DNA of 6,571 nt from Aquificaceae bacterium UBA2488 (GTDB taxonomy: Bacteria > Aquificota > Aquificia > Aquificales > Aquificaceae): contig DDOS01000040.1 of the NCBI GenBank assembly GCA_002341805.1, forward strand, positions 1-6,571, given 5' to 3'. Position numbers and translations under genes: made by a program. The first letter of the stretch is position 1; each line of letters starts with the position of its first letter. Below the pieces are notes generated by a model. The model saw only the letters and a program-made list of their open reading frames with translations, did not search any database and had not been told where the DNA came from. This document shows positions 1 to 5,921 of the stretch, piece by piece.

Positions 1-377
1 TGCTCTTTTGCCAACAAAGAAGCCAAAACTTTTACATCTACTTTCTCTAATTCTTGGAAGCTCTTTATAATCGTAGAACTACTCACAAATTCATATATTT
101 TAGCAAATTTTTCCGGGGGTAAAACTTTTCTTGCAAATTCCAAAAGTTGTTCTGTGTCTGGAGATATTATAGTGGTTTCTTGATAATCTTTCAAGAACTC
201 TTTGGCTATCTCCTCCACATCTTGAAGCGTGATACCCTGCAGAGCATTCATGCTTATAAGCACATCTTGGAGTTCAGAGTCATCCAATTCTTTCATTATC
301 TCCACAGATACTTCTGGAGGCAAAGCCATCATCAAAACTGCCGCTTTCTGACTTTTTGTTAACTTGTCTACAGGCAT
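1..377 (-). CDS. fliG: Flagellar motor switch protein FliG, N-terminal part (runs off left edge)
   Basis: FliG is part of the cytoplasmic C-ring (with FliM and FliN) that sets rotation direction and couples the stator to the flagellar rotor. 125 full codons are visible, from ATG at 377 to the window edge. The start LTKSQKAAVLMMALPPEVS (residues 6-24) is the typical FliG opening, and residues 6-65 form the N-terminal domain that binds the FliF MS-ring. Residues 105-125 lead into the middle domain: the frame ends in LLAKE plus the bases CA, just where the family has the EHPQ motif that binds FliM. The C-terminal stator-binding domain lies outside the window. The start codon fits the usual 5-10 residues before LT.QKAA. 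No Shine-Dalgarno is visible; a promoter-like sequence directly precedes the ATG. The gene lies 38 bp after the phosphoesterase gene and no other flagellar gene is in view. Identification is from motif recognition. Confidence 0.93.
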   Translation of the reverse strand, partial: MPVDKLTKSQKAAVLMMALPPEVSVEIMKELDDSELQDVLISMNALQGITLQDVEEIAKEFLKDYQETTIISPDTEQLLEFARKVLPPEKFAKIYEFVSSSTIIKSFQELEKVDVKVLASLLAKE

Positions 378-383
378 ATTAAT

Positions 384-412
384 ATAATAAACTATGTTTA
401 AGCTTATATCAA
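384..412 (-). promoter_or_regulatory. Candidate sigma-70-type promoter for fliG
   Basis: Reading the minus strand, TTGATA (412-407), a 17-base spacer and TATTAT (389-384) match the housekeeping promoter layout. The -10 element ends six bases before the fliG ATG (377-375), so transcription would begin at or very near the start codon. The -35 element lies just past the TAA (418-416) of the upstream gene. The region is AT-rich, so a chance match is possible. Confidence 0.45.
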
Positions 413-415
413 GTT

Positions 416-856
416 TTAATGAGATTTAAAGAATAACCAAGCGTTTTCTCCGCCCTTTGGAAACTTTATAAGATGATATTTGCCTTTTAGTTTTTCACCA
501 TGAAGTATTATATCGTATTTTGTTGATGTTCTTTCTAAAAGCTCAAAAACACCTCTATCCCAAATTTTTACTGTGCCAGCTCCATATTCTCCTTCTGGTA
601 TTATGCCTTCAAAGTTTGCATATTCTAATGGATGGTCTTCGGTTTGGATGGCTAATCTTTTTAAACCTTCCTCTGTGGGTGGTTCTTTGGGTATAGCCCA
701 GGATCTTAATACACCGTCCAAAGCCAACCTAAAATCCCAATGAAGATGAGAAGCGTTATGTTCTTGCACTACAAATATATAATCATGATTTTCAATGATA
801 TTCCAGTTTGGTTCTGGAGTTTTAGAGAAATTTCTTTTTTTGATATACTCTACCAA
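416..856 (-). CDS. Stand-alone DNA ligase D-type 3'-phosphoesterase (PE) domain protein
   Basis: This 146-residue protein consists only of the LigD 3'-phosphoesterase domain, a metal-dependent enzyme that trims 3'-ribonucleotides and 3'-phosphates at DNA ends to leave a 3'-OH. Motifs are well kept: KRNFSKTPEP near the N-terminus (residues 7-16), then QEHNASHLHWDFRL (31-44), EDHPLEY (73-79) and GIIPEGEYGAGTVKIWDRG (84-102). By motif alignment H33, H39, D41, R43, H75 and Y79 match the catalytic and metal-binding residues H42, H48, D50, R52, H84 and Y88 of Pseudomonas LigD, at a constant offset of nine. No ligase or polymerase domain is attached, and no ku gene is in the window. The TTG at 856 is the first possible start after an in-frame TGA; it overlaps the last 7 bases of pdxJ (TTGGTAG), suggesting translational coupling. 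Free-standing PE proteins are known in archaea. Function is inferred from family. Confidence 0.88.
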   Translation of the reverse strand: MVEYIKKRNFSKTPEPNWNIIENHDYIFVVQEHNASHLHWDFRLALDGVLRSWAIPKEPPTEEGLKRLAIQTEDHPLEYANFEGIIPEGEYGAGTVKIWDRGVFELLERTSTKYDIILHGEKLKGKYHLIKFPKGGENAWLFFKSH

Positions 857-1575
857 TTCATCAGGCCCATCATCTTTTTTATGGCTTCTTCAAGACCAAA
901 TAATACCGCATTTGATATAATAGAGTGACCTATATTTAGCTCTTCTATGATATTAGATAAATCTTTAAGATAAACGATGTTTTGATAAGTGATTCCATGT
1001 CCTGCATATACTCTAAGACCAAGTTCTTTGGCTAATGTTCCTGTCTCTCTTAATTTTTGTTTTTGGGCTTTTAAAAGCATAAAATCTTTTTTAATATAGC
1101 TTTCTGCAAATTTACCCGTATGAAGCTCAACAGCATCGGCTCCTACAAATTTTGAAGCTTCCACTTGCTCTTTTTCTGGGTCTACAAACAAAGATACTTC
1201 TATGTTATACTCTTTAAAATCCTTTATATACTCTTTTAAATAGTTTATCTGGGAAACTACATCGAGTCCGCCTTCAGTGGTTATCTCTTGACGTTTTTCA
1301 GGGACAAGCGTAACCCTCTGGACTTTATTGGCTATTGCTATATGCTTCATCTCGTCAATGGGGGCCATTTCTAAGTTTATAGGAAGATCTATGAGTTTTC
1401 TGACAAGAGCTAAATCCTCATCTTTTATGTGTCTTCTATCTTCTCTAAGATGCATAGTTATTTGATGAGCGCCAGCTCTTTTTGCTATAAAGGCTGCTTC
1501 CAAAACAGAAGGTTCTATGGTTTTTCTGGCTTCTCTTAGGGTGGCTATGTGGTCTATGTTAACACCAAGCTTCAT
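850..1575 (-). CDS. pdxJ: Pyridoxine 5'-phosphate synthase PdxJ
   Basis: PdxJ condenses 1-deoxy-D-xylulose 5-phosphate with 3-amino-2-oxopropyl phosphate to form pyridoxine 5'-phosphate, the ring-closing step of the DXP-dependent vitamin B6 pathway, in the cytoplasm. The protein is full length at 241 residues (E. coli about 243). It opens with LGVNIDHIATLREAR (3-17) and keeps TMHLREDRRHI (40-50, with H42 equal to catalytic His45 of E. coli), NLEM (67-70, Glu69), VPEKRQEITTEGGLD (91-105), ELHTG (150-154), YAGHGITYQN (190-199, His193) and ELNIGHSII (212-220). The ATG at 1575 lies one base after the guaA stop codon, with only a weak GGGA as ribosome binding site, so it is probably translated by coupling to guaA. 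Its own stop codon overlaps the start of the phosphoesterase gene. Confidence 0.97.
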   Translation of the reverse strand: MKLGVNIDHIATLREARKTIEPSVLEAAFIAKRAGAHQITMHLREDRRHIKDEDLALVRKLIDLPINLEMAPIDEMKHIAIANKVQRVTLVPEKRQEITTEGGLDVVSQINYLKEYIKDFKEYNIEVSLFVDPEKEQVEASKFVGADAVELHTGKFAESYIKKDFMLLKAQKQKLRETGTLAKELGLRVYAGHGITYQNIVYLKDLSNIIEELNIGHSIISNAVLFGLEEAIKKMMGLMNW

Positions 1576-1576
1576 A

Positions 1577-3100
1577 TTATTCCCATTCTATGGTAGCGGG
1601 TGGCTTTGAAGATATATCGTAAACTATTCTGTTTATACCAGGCACTTCTTGGATAACCCGTCTCATAACATGCTTTAAAAACTCATAAGGCAACTCTGAA
1701 ACATCTGCAGTCATGCCATCTTGACTATCTACAGCTCTTAGGGCTAAAACTTTTTCATAGGTTCTATTATCCCCCATAACTCCAACAGATTTGACTGGTA
1801 ATAGTACTGCAAAAGCTTGCCAAACTTTGTCATAAAGATCCCATTTTTTTAACTCTTGTATAAATATATAATCTGCTTCTCTTAAAATCTGCAAATCTTC
1901 ATTGTTAGCAGTGCCTATTATACGTATAGCAAGGCCAGGACCAGGAAATGGATGCCTATAAACAAGTTCTTTTGGAAGCCCAAGCTCTAACCCAAGAGCT
2001 CTCACCTCGTCTTTAAAAAGCTCTTTTAAAGGTTCTAAAAGCTTTAAATGCATCTTCTCTGGAAGCCCACCCACGTTATGATGGGATTTTATCTTGGCAG
2101 AACCATGTATACCTGCACTTTCTACAAGATCTGGATATAAAGTCCCCTGCAACAAAAACTCTGCCTGATATTTCTTTGCCTCTTCTTCAAAAACCTCTAT
2201 AAATGTATTTCCTATGATCTTTCGTTTTTGTTCTGGATCTTCTACATCCTTTAGTCTTTCTAAGAATAGGTTAGATCTATCCAATACTACGAGCCTCAAG
2301 CCCAAATCTACTAAGCTTGAAACCACGTCTTTTGTTTCGTTTTTTCTTAAAAGCCCATGATCCACAAATATACAGATTAAATTATCTTTTATAGCTCTGT
2401 GGGTTAATACCGCTGCTACACTAGAATCTACTCCACCAGATAGTGCACATATAACTTTTTTGTCTTTTACTATATCTTTTACCTCTTGGGTTTTCTCTCC
2501 TATAAAGCTTTTCATATTCCAATCTGGAATGCATTTTGCTATGTTAAATAAAAAGTTAGATAACATCTTTTTACCATACTCAGTGTGATAGACCTCCAAA
2601 TGAAATTGTACACCATATATAGGAAGTTCTTTATGTTTTATGGCTGCATTCTCAGAGTTATCAGAAAAACCCACAACTTCGAAATCTTTTGGTAGTTTTG
2701 ATACTTTGTCTGCATGACTCATCCATACAATAGATTCTTCTTTGATGTCTTTGAAAAATACATCGTTTTTAGCTTTTAACATAGCCTTACCATATTCATG
2801 CTTATCTGAACGTTCCACAACACCACCAAATTCATAAGATATGAGCTGATGTCCATAGCATATTCCAAGTATTGGGATGCCTAAGCTATATATCTCTTTG
2901 TCTATCTTTTTTGCGTTTTTTTCATAAACAGAGTAAGGTCCGCCAGATAATATTATGGCACAAGGGTTTTTCCTTTTTATCTCTTCAATAGATATATCGG
3001 GGCTTGCAATTTCGCTGTAAACCCCAAGTTCTCTTACTCTTCTGGCTATAAGTTGAACATACTGTGAGCCAAAGCTCACCACCAAAACAGTGCTTTTCAC
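1577..3100 (-). CDS. guaA: GMP synthase (glutamine-hydrolysing) GuaA
   Basis: GuaA converts XMP to GMP using ATP and glutamine, the last step of guanine nucleotide synthesis. The 507-residue protein has all three parts. The class I glutamine amidotransferase (about 1-190) has GGP at 53-55, the nucleophile C81 in GICYGHQ, and H167 and E169. The ATP pyrophosphatase domain has the PP-loop SGGVDSS (221-227). The C-terminal dimerisation domain has [13 protein letters not shown] (382-394) and ends KPPATIEWE. Two usually conserved spots differ: FHLEVYHT (166-173) where FHPEV.HT is usual, and VVSFGSQ (7-13) where an aspartate normally precedes FGSQ. The catalytic triad is intact, so activity is expected. 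The start is GTG at 3100, directly abutting the TAA of the Crp/Fnr gene. The only purine-rich motif (AAAGG) lies about 12 bases upstream inside that gene, so coupled translation is likely. Confidence 0.98.
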   Translation of the reverse strand: MKSTVLVVSFGSQYVQLIARRVRELGVYSEIASPDISIEEIKRKNPCAIILSGGPYSVYEKNAKKIDKEIYSLGIPILGICYGHQLISYEFGGVVERSDKHEYGKAMLKAKNDVFFKDIKEESIVWMSHADKVSKLPKDFEVVGFSDNSENAAIKHKELPIYGVQFHLEVYHTEYGKKMLSNFLFNIAKCIPDWNMKSFIGEKTQEVKDIVKDKKVICALSGGVDSSVAAVLTHRAIKDNLICIFVDHGLLRKNETKDVVSSLVDLGLRLVVLDRSNLFLERLKDVEDPEQKRKIIGNTFIEVFEEEAKKYQAEFLLQGTLYPDLVESAGIHGSAKIKSHHNVGGLPEKMHLKLLEPLKELFKDEVRALGLELGLPKELVYRHPFPGPGLAIRIIGTANNEDLQILREADYIFIQELKKWDLYDKVWQAFAVLLPVKSVGVMGDNRTYEKVLALRAVDSQDGMTADVSELPYEFLKHVMRRVIQEVPGINRIVYDISSKPPATIEWE

Positions 3101-3832
3101 TTATATCATCAACCTTTCAAGTTCTCTTTTTTTAAGTATCTCAATATAACCTCTTTCGGTATGTATGATGCCATCTTTTTTCCATTTACTCATTATACGA
3201 ATAGCTGTTTCTACAGTGGTGCCTGTCATTTCTGCTATGTCTTGGCGAGTAATGGGTATTTCTATGGATATTTTACCACTTTCTTTTTCTTCTCCTACGG
3301 CCTTGGCAAGCTCTAATAAGACTCTTGCTATACGCTCTTCTACTCTTCCAGAAGCTATAGATTTTAGTATGTCATATGCATAAAGTAGGTTGTGGGTGGC
3401 ATCGCAGGTTACTTTCACAGCAAAAGCTGGATACTTAATAGCTAAGTTTATAAAATCTTGGTTTGACAGATATAATACCGTTGACTCTGTCATGGACTGG
3501 GCTGTATAGGTGGTTTTTATCTTAGATTTTACATTAGACCCACCCCACTCTATCCATCCAAATGTATCTCTTGGGAAAACAAGCCTTACTATTATAGTGC
3601 GTCCGTCCTGGGTTTCTTTTATGAGCTTTACAATACCATCCATCAATATGAAAAGTCCGGGTTCGGATTCTTCTTCAAAGAAGATATATTCATTCTTCCT
3701 ATACTCTCTTATGTTTAGTAAGCTTGCCACTTCCTTTATCTCATCGTTGGTCATGTTCTCAAATATATTAACTGTTTTGAGAAACTTTATTTTCTGGTCT
3801 GCGCTACTCTTAGGCTTTTCCATAGTTTCCAT
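3101..3832 (-). CDS. Crp/Fnr-family transcriptional regulator
   Basis: This 243-residue regulator has an N-terminal cyclic-nucleotide-binding-type beta roll (about 20-130, starting FLKTVNIFENMTNDEIKEV), a long dimerisation helix (about 135-172) and a C-terminal winged helix-turn-helix. The helix-turn-helix ITRQDIAEMTGTTVETAIR (194-212) is typical, with E208 and R212 matching the DNA-reading Glu and Arg of Crp (E181, R185) and Fnr (E209, R213). The N-terminal cysteine cluster of Fnr is absent; the only cysteine is C143. The cAMP-phosphate-binding motif of E. coli Crp is not evident either, so the effector cannot be read. The ATG at 3832 has a good GGAGG seven bases upstream; a second ATG at 3823 is possible but worse spaced. 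It heads a tight cluster with guaA (0 bp), and an inverted repeat over its own promoter suggests autoregulation. Confidence 0.93.
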   Translation of the reverse strand: METMEKPKSSADQKIKFLKTVNIFENMTNDEIKEVASLLNIREYRKNEYIFFEEESEPGLFILMDGIVKLIKETQDGRTIIVRLVFPRDTFGWIEWGGSNVKSKIKTTYTAQSMTESTVLYLSNQDFINLAIKYPAFAVKVTCDATHNLLYAYDILKSIASGRVEERIARVLLELAKAVGEEKESGKISIEIPITRQDIAEMTGTTVETAIRIMSKWKKDGIIHTERGYIEILKKRELERLMI

Positions 3833-3838
3833 GCTTTT

Positions 3839-3844
3839 ACCTCC
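3839..3844 (-). promoter_or_regulatory. Ribosome binding site of the Crp/Fnr gene
   Basis: GGAGGT on the minus strand, centred about ten bases before the ATG at 3832. It favours that ATG over the in-frame ATG at 3823 and is one of only two strong Shine-Dalgarno sequences in the window. Confidence 0.85.
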
Positions 3845-3873
3845 AAAAATAATAAAAATTACTGATATAATAC

Positions 3874-3891
3874 TATGATTATACCATCATA
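3874..3891 (-). promoter_or_regulatory. Inverted repeat over the -10 element, candidate operator
   Basis: TATGAT (3891-3886), six bases, then ATCATA (3879-3874) form a perfect 6-bp inverted repeat covering the -10 hexamer of the Crp/Fnr gene. The half-sites contain TGA/TCA as in Crp and Fnr sites, but the TGA-to-TCA spacing is eight bases rather than six. A protein bound here would block RNA polymerase. Assignment to the encoded regulator is inference. Confidence 0.35.
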
Positions 3892-3906
3892 TATAATTTA
3901 TGTAAA
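3878..3906 (-). promoter_or_regulatory. Strong extended -10 sigma-70-type promoter for the Crp/Fnr-guaA-pdxJ cluster
   Basis: On the minus strand TTTACA (3906-3901), a 17-base spacer and a perfect TATAAT (3883-3878) are preceded by TGG, giving the extended -10 form TGGTATAAT. The promoter lies within the last codons of the deacetylase gene, and the TATAAT contains that gene's TAA stop codon. Transcription should start near 3871, leaving a leader of about 40 bases before the ATG at 3832. Confidence 0.75.
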
Positions 3907-5024
3907 GAGATTATTTTTTCAAGTTTTTCTTTTATTCTTATATCTCCATCTCTTGGTGTATCCAATATTGATGTATATATATTATCTTCCATCAGGTCCT
4001 CAAAATCCTCATAGTCTAAAGACCTAAGCAATTCTTCTGCTTCCTTGGTGATTTTAACATCCTTTAGGTTTATATCGTTTAGATAAATCCATACCAAACC
4101 CCAAGCCCTTGCTAAGCTTATGGGATTGTATCCACCACCTCCAAGGAGTATAAACTTTTTGGTATATCTATAAATTATATCTATGGCTTTTATATAAGCG
4201 TTGTTGGATAGCTCAAATTTTGACAGGTAGTCTTCCTTTAGCCCATCTACACCCATTTGTATCACAAAAGCATCTGGGTTAAACCTCGAACTTGCAAAAT
4301 CAATAGCTTTTTCCAAAGCATACGAAAACTCACTATCGTTTATGGCTTTTGGTAAGGGTATATTCATATTAAATCCAAGACCCTCATCAATTCCAAGCTC
4401 TGTTTCATAACCCATTGAAAATGGAAACGCGTATTCTGGGGATTGATGAAGGCTTATGGTATATACGCTATCATCCTCATAAAAAGCTTCTTGCACACCA
4501 TCTGGATGATGAGCGTCTAAATCTATATACATTATCTTTCTAAAACCATGTTTTTGAAGATGTTTTATGGTAATAACTGGATCATTTAGAAAACAAAATC
4601 CATTTGCTTTAGAGCTTTTGGCATGATGCATACCGCCTGCAGGGTTAAATATCACAAGCTGTTTTTGGCTTTTATAATAACTATTAAAAATTTCCACCGC
4701 CTGAATACTTGAGCCTGTAGCCAGTAGTGAACCTCTCCACATACCAGGAGATATTGGATTTTCTATAGTGCCTGTGTTATATTTTTCTCTTATATAGGCA
4801 TTTACTTTCATAGTGGCATCAGATTTCATAAGAGCCTCTATATAATCTTTTGTATGAAAAATAAGAAGTTCATCTATAGTGGCATCTCTTGCTTCTACAT
4901 AAGGAAGATCGATATTTAGAGCTTTTAGATAGTTAAGCATCAAAGAGACCCGTGGTACCCTAAGAGGATGATTCTTAGGATACCTAAGTTCACTATATTT
5001 ATAGCTGGCTATTAGAAAGTTCAC
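3879..5024 (-). CDS. Class I histone deacetylase-like protein (HDLP/AcuC family)
   Basis: This is a cytoplasmic zinc-dependent amide hydrolase of the arginase/deacetylase fold, expected to remove acetyl groups from protein lysines; AcuC relatives reactivate acetyl-CoA synthetase. At 381 residues it matches Aquifex HDLP (about 375) along its length: RYPKNHPLRVPRVSL (14-28), FNPAGGMHHA (126-135), NGFCFLND (141-148), YIDLDAHHPDGVQEAFY (166-182), SLHQSPEYAFPF (191-202), EDYLSKFELSN (264-274) and LGGGGYNP (294-301). The catalytic set is complete by alignment: H133 and H134 (HDLP H131, H132), D168, D175, zinc ligands D170, H172 and D260 (HDLP D168, H170, D258) and Y299 (HDLP Y297). One change is GVDGL at 258-262, where GTDPL is usual. 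GTG at 5024 is the only start available between an in-frame TAG and the homologous region; no good ribosome binding site precedes it. It lies 34 bp after the disulfide-isomerase gene. The native substrate is unknown. Confidence 0.94.
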   Translation of the reverse strand: MNFLIASYKYSELRYPKNHPLRVPRVSLMLNYLKALNIDLPYVEARDATIDELLIFHTKDYIEALMKSDATMKVNAYIREKYNTGTIENPISPGMWRGSLLATGSSIQAVEIFNSYYKSQKQLVIFNPAGGMHHAKSSKANGFCFLNDPVITIKHLQKHGFRKIMYIDLDAHHPDGVQEAFYEDDSVYTISLHQSPEYAFPFSMGYETELGIDEGLGFNMNIPLPKAINDSEFSYALEKAIDFASSRFNPDAFVIQMGVDGLKEDYLSKFELSNNAYIKAIDIIYRYTKKFILLGGGGYNPISLARAWGLVWIYLNDINLKDVKITKEAEELLRSLDYEDFEDLMEDNIYTSILDTPRDGDIRIKEKLEKIISLHKLYMMV

Positions 5025-5058
5025 TACACTAAAAGCCTAAAACTGTTGATCTGTGATA

Positions 5059-5886
5059 TCATTTTTTGCTACCAAGCCACTCGTTTAGCTGTACTTCGCT
5101 GGATGGGGCTCCTGGATGCATTTTACCATCCATACCGATGATGGTAGGGGTCCCTTCTACTCCAAGTTTTTGAGCTTCTTGCATAGATTGATTTATAAAC
5201 TGCTGTCCCTGAGGGCATTGAGACAGTGGTGCCTTGGTGTTATAAGCATTGTGTAGGGAGTTCCACCCTTTTTTAGCACACCAAAGACCTATAGCAGTCT
5301 GATACGCTCCTGGATGTATGGGAAGTGGGAATAAGATGACCCTTACTTCCACTCCGTTTTTATCTGCCCATTTTTGAATGAGCGGTTCTGCTTCATGGCA
5401 GAATGGACATTTTGGATCTGTGATAAGGTATATATATTTATCCGCAGGGGGTGGGGTTGTACCAAAATAAGACTTTCCTTTATAATAGCTAAAAGCCACA
5501 TAGTTATTCAAAGAGTTTATCTGAGATTTGCTTACCTTTAAAAATTGTTGCATTTTCTCTTGGGTGAGGTTTTGTTTTGTGATGGCGTTAAGAAGCTGCC
5601 CAGCTATAAAATAATTGCCTTTTGGATCTGTATATATAACATTTGGAGGACCACCGTTAATCTTCATTACCACTTCGCATAAGCCTTTTATTTGTTTTAA
5701 TGGTTCTTTTGCCACAATATCTACCTTAGCCCCTGGGGGTATAAAGTGCCCTATGTTTGTGGTGAGTACTTTATTTGATGGACATGTGGTAGTCTCTAAC
5801 CCACTAAATTTACTGCAAGAGCCTATTATTATCAAGCTTGCAAAACCAAGACCATAGATAGCGATCTTTTTAAAAGCTTTTTTCAT
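5059..5886 (-). CDS. DsbC/DsbG-like thiol:disulfide interchange protein, probable lipoprotein
   Basis: This is a probable cell-envelope disulfide isomerase or reductase of the thioredoxin superfamily. The 275-residue protein begins with a basic N-terminus (MKKAFKKIA), a hydrophobic stretch (9-22) and a lipobox-like IGSC ending at C24, so it should be exported and lipid-anchored. Residues about 40-140 form a poorly conserved N-terminal domain, as in DsbC. The thioredoxin-like part follows, with DPKCPFCHEAEP (157-168) giving the redox pair C160-C163, and EGTPTIIG (244-251) with the expected cis-proline P247. HPGA (191-194) and WCAKKGW (202-208) are also typical of DsbC/DsbG relatives. Additional cysteines at 35, 70, 203 and 224 could form structural disulfides. 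The ATG at 5886 has AGGAGG seven bases upstream and its own promoter. DsbC versus DsbG cannot be decided; membrane anchoring is unusual, as the classical enzymes are soluble. Confidence 0.88.
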   Translation of the reverse strand: MKKAFKKIAIYGLGFASLIIIGSCSKFSGLETTTCPSNKVLTTNIGHFIPPGAKVDIVAKEPLKQIKGLCEVVMKINGGPPNVIYTDPKGNYFIAGQLLNAITKQNLTQEKMQQFLKVSKSQINSLNNYVAFSYYKGKSYFGTTPPPADKYIYLITDPKCPFCHEAEPLIQKWADKNGVEVRVILFPLPIHPGAYQTAIGLWCAKKGWNSLHNAYNTKAPLSQCPQGQQFINQSMQEAQKLGVEGTPTIIGMDGKMHPGAPSSEVQLNEWLGSKK

Positions 5887-5891
5887 CTTTT

Positions 5892-5898
5892 ACCTCCT
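5892..5898 (-). promoter_or_regulatory. Ribosome binding site of the DsbC-like gene
   Basis: AGGAGGT on the minus strand, five bases before the ATG at 5886: a near-perfect Shine-Dalgarno that fixes this start. Its first two bases overlap a 12-bp palindrome. Confidence 0.88.
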
Positions 5899-5908
5899 AA
5901 ATATTTAG
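5897..5908. repeat. Perfect 12-bp palindrome at the predicted transcription start of the DsbC-like gene
   Basis: CTAAATATTTAG is its own reverse complement. It lies between the -10 element (5915-5910) and the ribosome binding site, where transcription should begin. It could be an operator or a chance AT-rich palindrome; it is too short and weak to be a terminator. Confidence 0.4.
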
Positions 5909-5909
5909 T

Positions 5910-5918
5910 ATTATACCA
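5910..5918 (-). promoter_or_regulatory. Extended -10 promoter for the DsbC-like gene
   Basis: TGGTATAAT on the minus strand (TATAAT at 5915-5910) is identical to the extended -10 of the Crp/Fnr gene. No good -35 hexamer is found at 16-18 bases upstream, which is acceptable for an extended -10. It lies in the 35-bp gap after the stop codon of the globin-PsiE gene, and the leader would be about 17 bases. Confidence 0.6.
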
Positions 5919-5921
5919 GAA

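Noticed and set aside
147..362. Plus-strand open frame of 71 codons
   Set aside because: It is entirely antisense to the recognised FliG N-terminus.
416..856. Remnant of a broken full-length LigD
   Set aside because: The flanking frames are intact pdxJ and fliG, with no ligase or polymerase fragments; the domain is complete with a clean stop, so it is a genuine single-domain protein.
740..928. Plus-strand open frame of 62 codons spanning the pdxJ/phosphoesterase junction
   Set aside because: It is antisense to two well-recognised proteins and has no domain signal.
3510..3878. Plus-strand open frame of 122 codons
   Set aside because: It lies opposite the Crp/Fnr gene and its promoter, has no recognisable domain or ribosome binding site, and the opposite strand is clearly coding.
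5025..5058. Terminator in the 34-bp gap before the deacetylase gene
   Set aside because: The gap contains a direct repeat (TTTTAG twice), not an inverted repeat, so no stem-loop with a U tract can form.
5047..5061. TGATCTGTGATATCA as an Fnr or Crp operator upstream of the deacetylase gene
   Set aside because: The TGAT/ATCA arms are separated by seven bases, not the four of an Fnr site, and only four bases match; it also overlaps the end of the DsbC-like gene and no promoter is visible beside it.
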